Below, in pieces: positions 10,309 through 17,245 of a stretch of DNA of 64,000 nt (its first letter is position 1; each line of letters starts with the position of its first letter). A program made the translations under genes and the position numbers. The DNA is taken from the NCBI RefSeq assembly GCF_014303395.1, contig NZ_CP060298.1, forward strand, positions 2,046,001-2,110,000, given 5' to 3'. The DNA is from Nakamurella sp. PAMC28650 (GTDB lineage Bacteria > Actinomycetota > Actinomycetes > Mycobacteriales > Nakamurellaceae). Under the pieces are notes generated by a model. It saw only the letters and a list, made by a program, of their open reading frames with translations. It did not search any database and had not been told where the DNA came from.

Positions 10309-11303
10309 TGAACGCACCAACCGTCCTCGCCGGTATCGAGCTGGCCGACCCGGCGTTGGCCGCACGGGTCGCCACCGGCCTGGCTCGCGTCGAAGAGGTC
10401 CTCGAACGCGAGATGAGCAGCGAGTTCGATTTCGTCACCGAAGCGGCCTCGCACCTCATGCACGCCGGCGGCAAGAGATTCCGCCCGCTGTTCACCCTGG
10501 TCGCGGCGGGGGTCGGTCCCAATCCGGAATCCGAGGACATCATCACCGCCTCGGCGGTCGTGGAGCTCATCCACCTGGCCACGCTCTACCACGACGACGT
10601 CATGGACGAAGCCGACCTCCGGCGCGGCGCGAAGTCGGCGAATGCCCGCTGGGACAACTCGATCGCCATCCTGACCGGCGACTTCCTGTTCGCCCACGCC
10701 TCTCGACTGGTCGCCGACCTGGGTCCGGACGCGGTCCGGATCATCGCGGACACCTTTGCCGAGCTGGTCACCGGCCAGACCAGGGAGACGGTGGGTCCAC
10801 GGGCCGGCGCCGATCCGATCGCGCATCACCTGACCGTGCTGGACGAGAAGACCGCCGCCCTGATCGACACGTGTGCCCGGTACGCCGGCATCTTCTCCGG
10901 AGCGAGCCAGGCCGAGACCGCTGCCCTGCGCCGGTTCGGTCGCGCCGTTGGAGTCGCCTTCCAGATCTCGGACGACATCATCGATGTCGCGTCCGACGAG
11001 TCCGGGAAGACGCCCGGCACCGACCTGCGCGAGGGAGTTCCGACACTGCCGGTCTTCTACACGCTCGCGGATCCGACCTCGGATCCCCGGTTGGTGGAGT
11101 TGGTGTCGGGGCCGATCGACTCGGAGTCGGAGTTGGCCGAGGCGGTCGGTCTGCTGCGCGCCTCGAGTGGTCTCGTCCAGGCTCGCGCCACCCTCGACAA
11201 CTATGCAAGCACCGCGCTGGACGAATTGGGCAACCTCGCCCCGTCTGCCTCTCGTGACGCCCTGGTCTCGCTGACACAGTTCGTGGTCGCCCGTACCCGT
11301 TAG
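10308..11303 (+). CDS. Long-chain polyprenyl diphosphate synthase
   Basis: Trans-isoprenyl diphosphate synthase, 331 residues. It extends farnesyl/geranyl diphosphate with isopentenyl diphosphate, most likely to make the menaquinone side chain. The first Asp-rich motif is DDVMD (residues 96-100), the second DDIID (222-226), and the substrate-binding GGKRFRP is at 54-60. Immediate linkage to nuo supports a respiratory-quinone role (inference), since complex I needs menaquinone as acceptor. The chain length cannot be read from sequence. The stop codon TAG lies inside the first unit of a tandem repeat. Confidence 0.92.
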   Translation: MNAPTVLAGIELADPALAARVATGLARVEEVLEREMSSEFDFVTEAASHLMHAGGKRFRPLFTLVAAGVGPNPESEDIITASAVVELIHLATLYHDDVMDEADLRRGAKSANARWDNSIAILTGDFLFAHASRLVADLGPDAVRIIADTFAELVTGQTRETVGPRAGADPIAHHLTVLDEKTAALIDTCARYAGIFSGASQAETAALRRFGRAVGVAFQISDDIIDVASDESGKTPGTDLREGVPTLPVFYTLADPTSDPRLVELVSGPIDSESELAEAVGLLRASSGLVQARATLDNYASTALDELGNLAPSASRDALVSLTQFVVARTR

Positions 11304-11493
11304 CGCTGCGCCGACCGTACCCGTTAGCGCTGCGCCGGCCGTACCCGTTAGCGCTGCGCCGCCCGTACCGGCTGGCGTCGCGCCCGGCCGGCTGGCGTTG
11401 CGCCCGGCCACGCTGCACGTCGCGCCCGGCCGGCTGGCGTTGCGTCCGGCCGCGTTGCACGTCGCGCCCGGCCACGCCGCACGTCGCGCCGGT
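11292..11493. repeat. Tandem repeats spanning the stop codon of the synthase gene
   Basis: Three near-perfect 24-bp units start with CGTACCCGTTAGCGCTGCGC (11292, 11316, 11340); only the 23rd and 24th bases vary. The TAG inside the first unit is the stop codon of the polyprenyl synthase. They run into 20-22-bp GC-rich units of the form GGCTGGCGTTGCGCCCGGCC and ACGTCGCGCCCGGCC up to about 11493. No spacers of constant length are present, so it is not a CRISPR. The stretch from here to 11772 holds no recognisable gene. Confidence 0.85.
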
Positions 11494-11772
11494 CTGCGGC
11501 TCGCAAGCATTGGTACACCTGTGCGTGCCTTGGGAGACGTAATGCCATGCACTGCCTGGTAATCGGATATTTCGCCTTAAACGGATGCTACGACCCCTGC
11601 TCCCGCTTTACCTCGCTCAAGCGTGGGGTGTGAGTGGGTACGTGACCCGGCCCGAACCCGGCCCCGGACCCGGACGCGCCTACGTGGACGGTCGGTTGTC
11701 CCCATACCTTTGCCCATCCACAATTCGGAGATCCGTACTGCGCCGGAGCAACAGCGTCGGCATGCTGCCGGG

Positions 11773-12327
11773 ATGGACATCCACCAGAAGGCCGCGGTGT
11801 GGAGCAGCGCACAGCTGCTGGACGCCGGCCAGTCATCACAGACCGTCCTGAGGGCCCTGGACACCGCTGCGCTGCAACGAGTTCGTCGCGGACGATACGC
11901 GGCGTTGCCCTACCCGGACGACCCGGTCGGCGAGCACCGACGGCGCACGATCGATCTGGCCCAGGAGGTCGGCCGGGCGGCCGTCGTCAGCCATGGATCG
12001 GCTGCCGTGCTCTGGGGCGTGGAGATACCGCCGGAACTGGATCTGTCCTCGGTGCATTTCACCTGGCCCGGGGCGGCCGGTCGAGGTACGTCCACGAACA
12101 TTCATCCCCACCGCGCCCGGTTGGACCCGGAGGACGTACTGGAGTCCAGGACGGCGGTCGGTGTCGGTGGGTCACTCGAGGATCGCGGCATCCTGGTCAC
12201 CACACCCGCACGAACGGTCTACGACCTGGCCAGGAGCGCGGATCAGCGAGTCGCGGTGTCGGTGGCAGATGACCACGCCGCGTTCCAGCTGCCGAACCGG
12301 TCCAGCGATCGGTATTGGCGAGGCTAG
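11773..12327 (+). pseudogene. AbiEi-antitoxin-like protein, C-terminally truncated
   Basis: The 184-residue frame begins MDIHQKAAVWSSAQLLDAG and looks like the actinobacterial AbiEi-type antitoxin/transcriptional regulator family: an N-terminal winged-HTH region (VLRALDTAALQRVRRGRYAAL), then the segment VSHGSAAVLWGVEIP and the ARTVYDLAR motif. From family knowledge such proteins usually run near 280-320 residues and end in an endonuclease-like domain. Here the frame stops soon after DDHAAFQLPNRSSDRYW, so roughly the last third is missing. It sits exactly where core genes give way to accessory DNA, so the truncation may mark an island edge. A functional short protein is not excluded. Confidence 0.55.
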
Positions 12328-12634
12328 CCGGGCAGGCTTGCGACCGACGCTCCGTTGACCGGGCCGTCAGATCCTGCCCCACACCGGAGCATTCGACGTG
12401 ACCGGCGTCGGCGGCTGCGGGGGCGGTTACTCGTCGTTCCGCGGTGCCCAGCAGCGCCAGGTGATTCAGCAACCCGGCGCGGCCCAACGTCTGTTGACCT
12501 CCGCAGCTCGCCAGTGTGAACAGCACCCGCCCGGGCCGCGAGCGGCCACCGCAACGGCCCCTGTGCCAGCATGTTCCTCGGGCGCCGCCAGCCGCGGTGG
12601 TGTCGGTGCGCGCAGACAGAAAAGGGAGCATCTG
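12328..12634. other. Gene-free stretch
   Basis: About 300 bases between the truncated AbiEi-like gene and the HU gene. No supported gene on either strand and no clear repeat or IS terminus seen; the end carries AAAGGGAG, the ribosome binding site of the HU gene. Confidence 0.4.
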
Positions 12635-12919
12635 ATGAATAGGTCCGAGCTGGTGAACGCCGTCGCGGAGAAGTCGGATACGCCCCGAACGCAGGTCGAG
12701 GCGGTGCTGGCCGCGACACGGGATCAGATCATGGCCGCTGCCGCGTCCGTTGAGAAGGTCACCCTGGCGGGGTTCGGAGCATTTGAGGCTCGTGATCGAG
12801 CTGCCCGAGAGGGCCGCCATCCGGCGACGGGTGAGCCCCTACAGATCGCCGTGACCCGTGGTGTGGGTTTCAAGCCCGGGTCGGCGTTCAAGCAGCGCGT
12901 CGCCGCCCCCATCGGATAA
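12635..12919 (+). CDS. HU-family DNA-binding protein
   Basis: Small histone-like DNA-bending protein, 94 residues, starting MNRSELVNAVAEKSDTPRTQ. The HU core is intact: VTLAGFGAFEARDR, then the DNA-binding arm with a variant of the RxGRNPxTGE signature (REGRHPATGE). ATG at 12635 is chosen because AAAGGGAG lies 5-8 bases ahead. It lacks the long Lys/Ala-rich tail of the main actinobacterial HupB, so it is probably an accessory paralogue carried with the island. Followed after 6 bases by a toxin-like gene. Confidence 0.88.
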   Translation: MNRSELVNAVAEKSDTPRTQVEAVLAATRDQIMAAAASVEKVTLAGFGAFEARDRAAREGRHPATGEPLQIAVTRGVGFKPGSAFKQRVAAPIG

Positions 12920-12925
12920 CCGGGT

Positions 12926-13393
12926 ATGCCGCCGAAGGCGTCGTCTTCCGGCGACAGCGGGCAGGTCCCGTCGTGGACGGTCCAGATCTGGGAGGACGAC
13001 CGCGGCCACGCCCCCTACGCCGACTGGATGACCAAGCTGACCCCGTACGAGCAGGCCGTGGTGACGGCCGCTGTCCGGAACGTTCTGCAGCCGCTGGGCA
13101 TGGGTATCTGCGACACCGAGTGGGGAAAGCCGCTGGGCGATGGTCTCTACGAGTTCCGGATCCGGCTGGCACTACGAGCCATCATGAGCTGGGGGAAGCC
13201 CGCCGACTTCGAGCCGCCGCCGGAGATCTCGGACCGCAAGGTACTGCTGCGGATCTTCCTGACCTTCCACGGAAGCAAGATCATCCTGCTCTTCCACGGC
13301 TACGACAAGGGGAAAGACCCCTCGCAGCGGCGCCAGCAGAAGGAGATCAAGAAAGCCCGTAGGGCGCTGGCCAGTTGGAAGGGCCAACATTGA
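12926..13393 (+). CDS. HigB/RelE-like type II toxin (Gp49 family)
   Basis: A 155-residue protein of the phage-derived Gp49/HigB type: after a short N-terminal extension come WTVQIWEDDRGHAPYADWM and then the core with LGDGLYEFRI, VLLRIFLTFHGSKIILLFHGYDKG and a basic C-terminal helix (KEIKKARRALASW). Members of this RelE-superfold family are ribosome-dependent mRNA interferases. The antitoxin gene follows downstream, the HigBA order (toxin first). Start ATG 12926 follows the HU gene by 6 bases. Toxic activity is inferred from family and context. Confidence 0.78.
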   Translation: MPPKASSSGDSGQVPSWTVQIWEDDRGHAPYADWMTKLTPYEQAVVTAAVRNVLQPLGMGICDTEWGKPLGDGLYEFRIRLALRAIMSWGKPADFEPPPEISDRKVLLRIFLTFHGSKIILLFHGYDKGKDPSQRRQQKEIKKARRALASWKGQH

Positions 13394-13418
13394 CAGGGTA
13401 TGTATTGAAGCACATAAT
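13390..13418 (+). promoter_or_regulatory. Internal promoter for the antitoxin gene
   Basis: TTGACA at 13390-13395 and CATAAT at 13413-13418 are separated by 17 bases, a near-consensus sigma-70-type promoter. It overlaps the toxin stop codon and lies 35 bases upstream of the antitoxin ATG. This would let the antitoxin be made independently of the toxin. Not tested. Confidence 0.55.
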
Positions 13419-13452
13419 GGTGGCTAGCTCAAAGACCAGAAGAGGAGGCACC

Positions 13453-13782
13453 ATGGCGCGATCTTTCGACGCGTATGCAGATCAACTCGCCGGCAACTGG
13501 AACCCCGCCACCAGAGCGGTCGCAGACCAAGCCGCCGCGTTCTTCGCTGCCCAGGTGACTGCGCAACTGGACCTGGGCGCCCAGATCGCCCAGGCACGAA
13601 TTGGGTCGCATCTTTCGCAGACCGATCTCGGAGTGCGGTCAGGCGTACCGCAACCGGAGATCAGCCGCATCGAACGCGGCGCCGGCAATCCGACCCGAGA
13701 AACACTGAACAAGCTGGCGACCGCACTCAACGCCCGCTTCGTCCTCGTCCCACTGGCTGCCGTCGACGTGGCTCAACACTAG
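13453..13782 (+). CDS. HigA-like XRE-family antitoxin
   Basis: A 109-residue protein with a Cro/C1-type helix-turn-helix in its second half: IAQARIGSHLSQTDLGVRSG, then VPQPEISRIERGAGNPTRET. It pairs with the upstream HigB-like toxin and would neutralise it and repress the pair. ATG 13453 is chosen over an upstream in-frame start because AGAGGAGG lies 5-10 bases ahead. The frame is intact and of typical HigA length. Confidence 0.8.
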   Translation: MARSFDAYADQLAGNWNPATRAVADQAAAFFAAQVTAQLDLGAQIAQARIGSHLSQTDLGVRSGVPQPEISRIERGAGNPTRETLNKLATALNARFVLVPLAAVDVAQH

Positions 13783-13847
13783 CCGACCGAGGTCCAGCCA
13801 TAGGGAGCACCAGAACGTTGATGGTCCACCTCCAGGACTAGATAAAT

Positions 13848-13873
13848 GCCTAGTAGGCAACTAGCCTCATCGT
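13848..13873 (+). promoter_or_regulatory. Palindromic operator and -10 of the small HTH gene
   Basis: GCCTAGTAGGC (13848-13858) is a perfect inverted repeat around one base. It is followed by TAGCCT (13862-13867), a TANNNT -10 element ending 6 bases before the ATG at 13874. The reverse complement of its core, CCTACTAGG, occurs again inside the gene near 13925. The arrangement suggests autorepression of a leaderless transcript. Confidence 0.45.
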
Positions 13874-14146
13874 ATGGATCTTCGGGACGGTCGACGGATG
13901 TTGGGCGCGGCGGAACTGGGCGCCCTACTAGGAGTGAGCCGGCAACGCGTCACGCAGTTGACGGCAAAGGTGTGGTTTCCGGCGCCGGCGATCCGTTTGG
14001 CGATGGGCGCGGTGTGGGCGTTGGGCGACATCCAGCAGATGGCAACAGAAACGGGTCGGCCGCTGGACTACCCGGCGCTGGCGGCGCACCTGGATGCCCT
14101 GGCCGAACGCCACCGCGCCGACCCGCAGTTCACCCGGCTGCAGTAA
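13874..14146 (+). CDS. Small helix-turn-helix protein (AlpA/excisionase-like)
   Basis: A 90-residue protein whose first 55 residues look like an AlpA/MerR-type winged helix: LGAAELGALLGVSRQRVTQL, then the wing residues FPAPAIRL and the strand VWALGDIQQMA. Such proteins are common in actinobacterial mobile elements as excision factors or regulators. The role here is inferred. There is no Shine-Dalgarno; the ATG appears to be near the transcription start. Its 3' end overlaps a convergent frame on the other strand. Confidence 0.6.
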   Translation: MDLRDGRRMLGAAELGALLGVSRQRVTQLTAKVWFPAPAIRLAMGAVWALGDIQQMATETGRPLDYPALAAHLDALAERHRADPQFTRLQ

Positions 14147-14460
14147 GCGGGCCGGGCCAGGCCCGTCCTCCGGTATCGGAGGGATCGGACCCGGCCCGAC
14201 CGCCCGGCTATCCGGCCCAGCAACGCGGCCAGCTCGTCGCAGGTACCGTGCCACTGCACCGCCACCGGCTCCTGCGCGGCGTCAAAGATCGCCGCCGTGC
14301 ACTGCGGCCCCGCGGCCTCGGTGTTCATCACCGCCACCAGCAGCCGGCGGCGCAGCCACATCAGGGCATCGGCGATGCTGGGCTGCACCGCCGAGTCGGT
14401 CCTGCCGTTGATGATAGTGAACGCTTCGAACAGGCCCAGCCCGATCTCGATGTGATCCAT
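14068..14460 (-). CDS. Hypothetical protein
   Basis: 130 residues from the ATG at 14460, preceded by AGGGGA at good spacing (MDHIEIGLGLFEAFTIINGR). No family recognised. The first ~95 residues look like a compact alpha/beta protein; the last ~26 codons lie antisense to the preceding HTH gene and look less natural, so the true end or the reality of the gene is uncertain. Confidence 0.35.
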   Translation of the reverse strand: MDHIEIGLGLFEAFTIINGRTDSAVQPSIADALMWLRRRLLVAVMNTEAAGPQCTAAIFDAAQEPVAVQWHGTCDELAALLGRIAGRSGRVRSLRYRRTGLARPAYCSRVNCGSARWRSARASRCAASAG

Positions 14461-14530
14461 GAGTTTCCCCTGCTTTCTGCACCCGCACGTTCGGCTGATG
14501 CACGAAGGGGGTGTGGGGGTGGGGTGGACT

Positions 14531-14575
14531 GTCAAGGGCGCAGAGCAGCCACCGCCGGTGGCTGCGTCCCTTGAC
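14531..14575. repeat. Nested inverted repeat (large hairpin)
   Basis: Outer arms GTCAAGGG (14531-14538) and CCCTTGAC (14568-14575) enclose an inner perfect hairpin CAGCCACC-GCC-GGTGGCTG (14546-14564). It lies in a 340-base gene-free stretch between a hypothetical gene and an IS. There is no T-tract, so a simple intrinsic terminator is not clear; a cruciform or protein-binding site is possible. The rest of 14461-14798 shows no gene. Confidence 0.6.
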
Positions 14576-14774
14576 CGGACGGGCCCCCGCCCCCACAGAC
14601 TCGGAGTACTTCAGCGAACCCCCCACCCGAACACCGACAGAGCAGTAGACCCAGCGGGCAACAATGGCCGCGCCGGACGACAGTCCTGGATGTGGACGTG
14701 CCCGTCTTGATCCGTCTTCGCCATTACAAGTGGCCGGCCTGTCAGCGTGCCAATCATCCCCGGGGTCCCACCGA

Positions 14775-14791
14775 CGATACGATTCGTATCG
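14775..14791. repeat. Perfect 8-bp palindrome beside the IS end
   Basis: CGATACGA-T-TCGTATCG, 8-bp arms around one T, ending 7 bases before the left terminal repeat of the IS1595-family element. It could be an operator or a preferred insertion target. Confidence 0.5.
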
Positions 14792-14798
14792 AACAGGT

Positions 14799-15833
14799 GT
14801 ACCGGGTAGCTGCTTGAGTAAAGTTCAGAACGGGACGTCCACTGCTGCAACAGGATTGCGCAGTTCAGCGAGCGGGTGTGGGTCTGTGTTCACGGCCTGC
14901 TGCAACAGTCGGTAGAACAAAAGCCCGCGACTCTTCGAGGTGCGTCGGTTGAACCGGAATGTGTATTCGTCCAGGTAGTAGGCCAGGTGCTCCTGGGAGA
15001 CCGCGTAATGCAGGGTGCCGGTCAGCCAGCGTTTGAGCAGCGAGGCGACCATGTGGACGCCGGGGAGGTTGATGTGGGCGGGCTCGGCGCTGTCGGTCCC
15101 GACGAACGCGACGTGCTCGTAGCCGGCCGCGGTCAGCTTCTTCAGGTAGTTGGCGCCATCGGTTCTGACCGTTGATCCTTTGGCGATGACGCGGTCGGCG
15201 AAGCCGAGCATGCTGACCGATCGGGCTGTCTCGGCCAGCTCGATGCGGACCCTGCCCAGCTTGCGGCCGGGGATCGATTCCACTGCGATCATCGCCGCGG
15301 TGTGGTCCTTCACGCCGCCTGCGCGGCCGCGAGACTCGTTGCCGATGAACACTTCATCTAACTCCACCACACCGGAGAGCAACTCCCGCTCGGGGCGGAC
15401 CATCGCCCGGCGTAGCTTCTGCAGCCACGCCCACGCTGTTTCGTAGGATCCGAAACCCAGCACCCGCTGCAGACCTTGCGCGGACATCCCGTTCTTCTGC
15501 GAGGTGATGAACCAGATCGCCGCGAACCACGTCGACAGCGGCGTCCGGAGCCGGTGGAAGATCGTGCCGGCGGTCACCGACGTCTGCCGGCCACACCTGG
15601 TGCACATCCATTTCGCCTTCGCCGTACGCCAACCGCCGGGCGCCCCGCACACCGGACACACAAACCCCTGGGGCCACCGCAGACGCTCCAGATACGCCAG
15701 ACACGACGAGTCATCCGGGAACCACTCCAGCAACTCCTGAAAGGTCCGGGGGTAATCGACACCACCGACCGGGTAGGCACACACTGGCTCTGACATGGCC
15801 AAATACAACTTGACTCAAGCAGCTACCCAGTAC
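14799..15833. mobile_element. IS1595-family insertion sequence
   Basis: About 1035 bp bounded by 27-bp imperfect terminal inverted repeats: left 14799-14825 begins GTACCGGGTAGCTGCTTGAG, and right 15807-15833, read inwards, begins GTACTGGGTAGCTGCTTGAG. The two ends differ at two positions. The flanks share only AGGT directly adjacent to both ends, not the 8-bp duplication expected for this family, so the target duplication is unresolved. It carries one transposase gene on the minus strand. Confidence 0.85.
14825..15796 (-). CDS. IS1595-family transposase
   Basis: 323 residues from ATG 15796. The N terminus has a zinc-ribbon (CPVCGAPGGW, then WMCTRCGRQ) typical of the family, followed by the DDE-type ISXO2-like domain with VVELDEVFIGNE (first Asp), the segment TVRTDGANYL (second Asp) and a YRFNRR-type C-terminal segment (YTFRFNRRTSKSRG). 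It catalyses cut-and-paste transposition of its own element. A TTG start at 15808 is possible but has no advantage. The frame is intact, so the element may be active. Confidence 0.9.
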   Translation of the reverse strand: MSEPVCAYPVGGVDYPRTFQELLEWFPDDSSCLAYLERLRWPQGFVCPVCGAPGGWRTAKAKWMCTRCGRQTSVTAGTIFHRLRTPLSTWFAAIWFITSQKNGMSAQGLQRVLGFGSYETAWAWLQKLRRAMVRPERELLSGVVELDEVFIGNESRGRAGGVKDHTAAMIAVESIPGRKLGRVRIELAETARSVSMLGFADRVIAKGSTVRTDGANYLKKLTAAGYEHVAFVGTDSAEPAHINLPGVHMVASLLKRWLTGTLHYAVSQEHLAYYLDEYTFRFNRRTSKSRGLLFYRLLQQAVNTDPHPLAELRNPVAAVDVPF

Positions 15834-15861
15834 AGGTGTGCCATTGAACTGGAGGATCCCG

Positions 15862-16122
15862 ATGACGTCAGCCGCCCCGACCATCCCGCGCCGCCCACAA
15901 CAATCGAAGACGGCGATGGCCCGACAAGTCAAAGAGCAGCGCCGCGGCTACGCCCGGGCGGTCCTGGCCGCGTTGGCCCGGTCTCTCAGCGGCCGACCCG
16001 CCGCCCAGGTCCGCCGGGTCCTGCAAGACTCGTTACGCCCACTGGGGGTGCGGCTCTCGCCCACCGAACTGCAGGCCATCGCCAAAAACATCAGCACCGG
16101 CCAACCCGTCCAACTGCCCTGA
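15862..16122 (+). CDS. Hypothetical 86-aa basic protein
   Basis: Starts MTSAAPTIPRRPQQSKTAMA from ATG 15862 with GGAGG about 9 bases ahead, immediately outside the IS1595 right end. The protein is basic, with one or two predicted helices (YARAVLAALARSLSGRPAAQ). No family recognised. The IS may have removed its original promoter. Confidence 0.5.
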   Translation: MTSAAPTIPRRPQQSKTAMARQVKEQRRGYARAVLAALARSLSGRPAAQVRRVLQDSLRPLGVRLSPTELQAIAKNISTGQPVQLP

Positions 16123-16471
16123 CCGGTCCTTTCCCAGCTCCGGTGAATGTGTCAGGCACCGCCCGTCTCGGCGGTGGCCAGGTCCGTGCCGAGGAAGCGA
16201 CAGACCTACGGGGGCTTACAACGGAACTTGTCGGCGATCTGGGCCACCGCCCCAGCGTGGTGGCCTTGGTGGTCGGGCTGGTCCCGGTCGTCGCCGCTTC
16301 CCATCGTCCCGGGTGGGGACAGCCCAGGTCGCACTGTGCAAACGTCCTCCGCAGTTCGCCGGCCATGTTGATAAATGTGGTGCGTACTGGATCATCCGGG
16401 GGCGCGCCCGCGAGCACCCACCGTGGTGACGGCGCAGGCGCGACCATCACCCGGGGTTTAGATTGGCGGTG
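16123..16471 (+). promoter_or_regulatory. Gene-free stretch ending in a likely leaderless promoter
   Basis: About 350 bases with no supported gene. Near its end TAGATT (16459-16464) is a TANNNT -10 element ending 7 bases before the ATG at 16472, and no ribosome binding site is present, so a leaderless transcript is likely. Confidence 0.4.
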
Positions 16472-16768
16472 ATGACGACATGTACCGGCGACGCCCGGCC
16501 TGACAACGGCGGCGACGTCTACCTCACTAACGCCGGCGTCGGACACTGGAGATCGATGCTCGACACCCTGGACATCGCCTTCGAGCGGTGGATCGACTGT
16601 CCGGTCCTGAGTGCCTTGCACATCCAGCATCACCCGGACGGCTCGGGCAGCGCCGATGTCCGGTTGCAGTTGGTCGGGCCGGCGCAGGTGATCGAGGTGC
16701 TGCACCATCAGTTCCCCGCCGGTCACATCAACCGCATCGACCTGGACGACACCTCCGACATCGGTTGA
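16472..16768 (+). CDS. Hypothetical protein
   Basis: 98 residues (MTTCTGDARPDNGGDVYLTN at the start). No family recognised. An alternation of short strands and a helix is suggested by DVRLQLVGPAQVIEVLHHQF. A well-placed -10 element directly upstream and normal codon use support it as a real gene. It converges with the next gene. Confidence 0.5.
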   Translation: MTTCTGDARPDNGGDVYLTNAGVGHWRSMLDTLDIAFERWIDCPVLSALHIQHHPDGSGSADVRLQLVGPAQVIEVLHHQFPAGHINRIDLDDTSDIG

Positions 16769-16777
16769 GGCTGCACC

Positions 16778-17074
16778 TCAACCGCGGCACACCCTCAGCA
16801 TGTCGGGGGGAAACGCCGGTAGGGTTTGACCGGCCGGCCTCAGCCACCCCAACGGTTTCGGGTCGGGGGGCCGGCGACTGCCGCGGATCACAGGTCGCTC
16901 AGGCGTTGCCGGGCCGACCCCTGGCAGCAGTTCGGCCAACGCGCCCGGCGGAGCCTGCCCCTGCAGGTCGGCCAGGCACTGATGCACCACTTCGACGACG
17001 GTCGGCAACGGCAGGTGTCCGTCAAATTCCCGGAACAGCTGCTCGACCACGTCGGCATAGCTGAAGTCAGACAC
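16778..17074 (-). CDS. Small three-helix-bundle-like protein
   Basis: 98 residues from GTG 17074. The first ~45 residues (SYADVVEQLFREFDGHLPLP, then VVEVVHQCLADLQGQAPPG) resemble the short three-helical dimerisation proteins (DUF3562-like) common in actinobacterial accessory DNA. The Pro-rich C-terminal half looks less ordered. Identification is tentative. It lies 172 bases downstream of, and on the same strand as, the interrupted Clp_N/HTH gene. Confidence 0.4.
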   Translation of the reverse strand: MSDFSYADVVEQLFREFDGHLPLPTVVEVVHQCLADLQGQAPPGALAELLPGVGPATPERPVIRGSRRPPDPKPLGWLRPAGQTLPAFPPDMLRVCRG

Positions 17075-17245
17075 CAGGTCAGTCTGCCCGCCGGCCGGCC
17101 GAAGACCAGACCGTTCGAAGCTGCCGGCCCAGACGTTGCCGGGCGCCGTCGGCGGTCGCCTGGCCTACATGCCAGGCGAATGCCTTCCCAGGCGATCCAA
17201 CGCTTCCTGCCGGCATGGCCCAGGATTTGAGGAACGCCATCGGGG

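Noticed and set aside
11292-11493. CRISPR array
   Set aside because: The units are directly contiguous with no unique spacers of constant length.
9024-11552. 842-codon open frame on the minus strand
   Set aside because: It runs antisense across nuoN and the polyprenyl synthase, both secure genes, and shows only GC-driven low-complexity sequence.
14791-15841. 8-bp target duplication of the IS1595 element
   Set aside because: Only AGGT is shared next to both ends; the surrounding bases differ, so a full duplication is not supported.
16091-16726. 211-codon minus-strand frame
   Set aside because: It overlaps a better-supported plus-strand gene at 16472 and has no start signal or recognisable domain.
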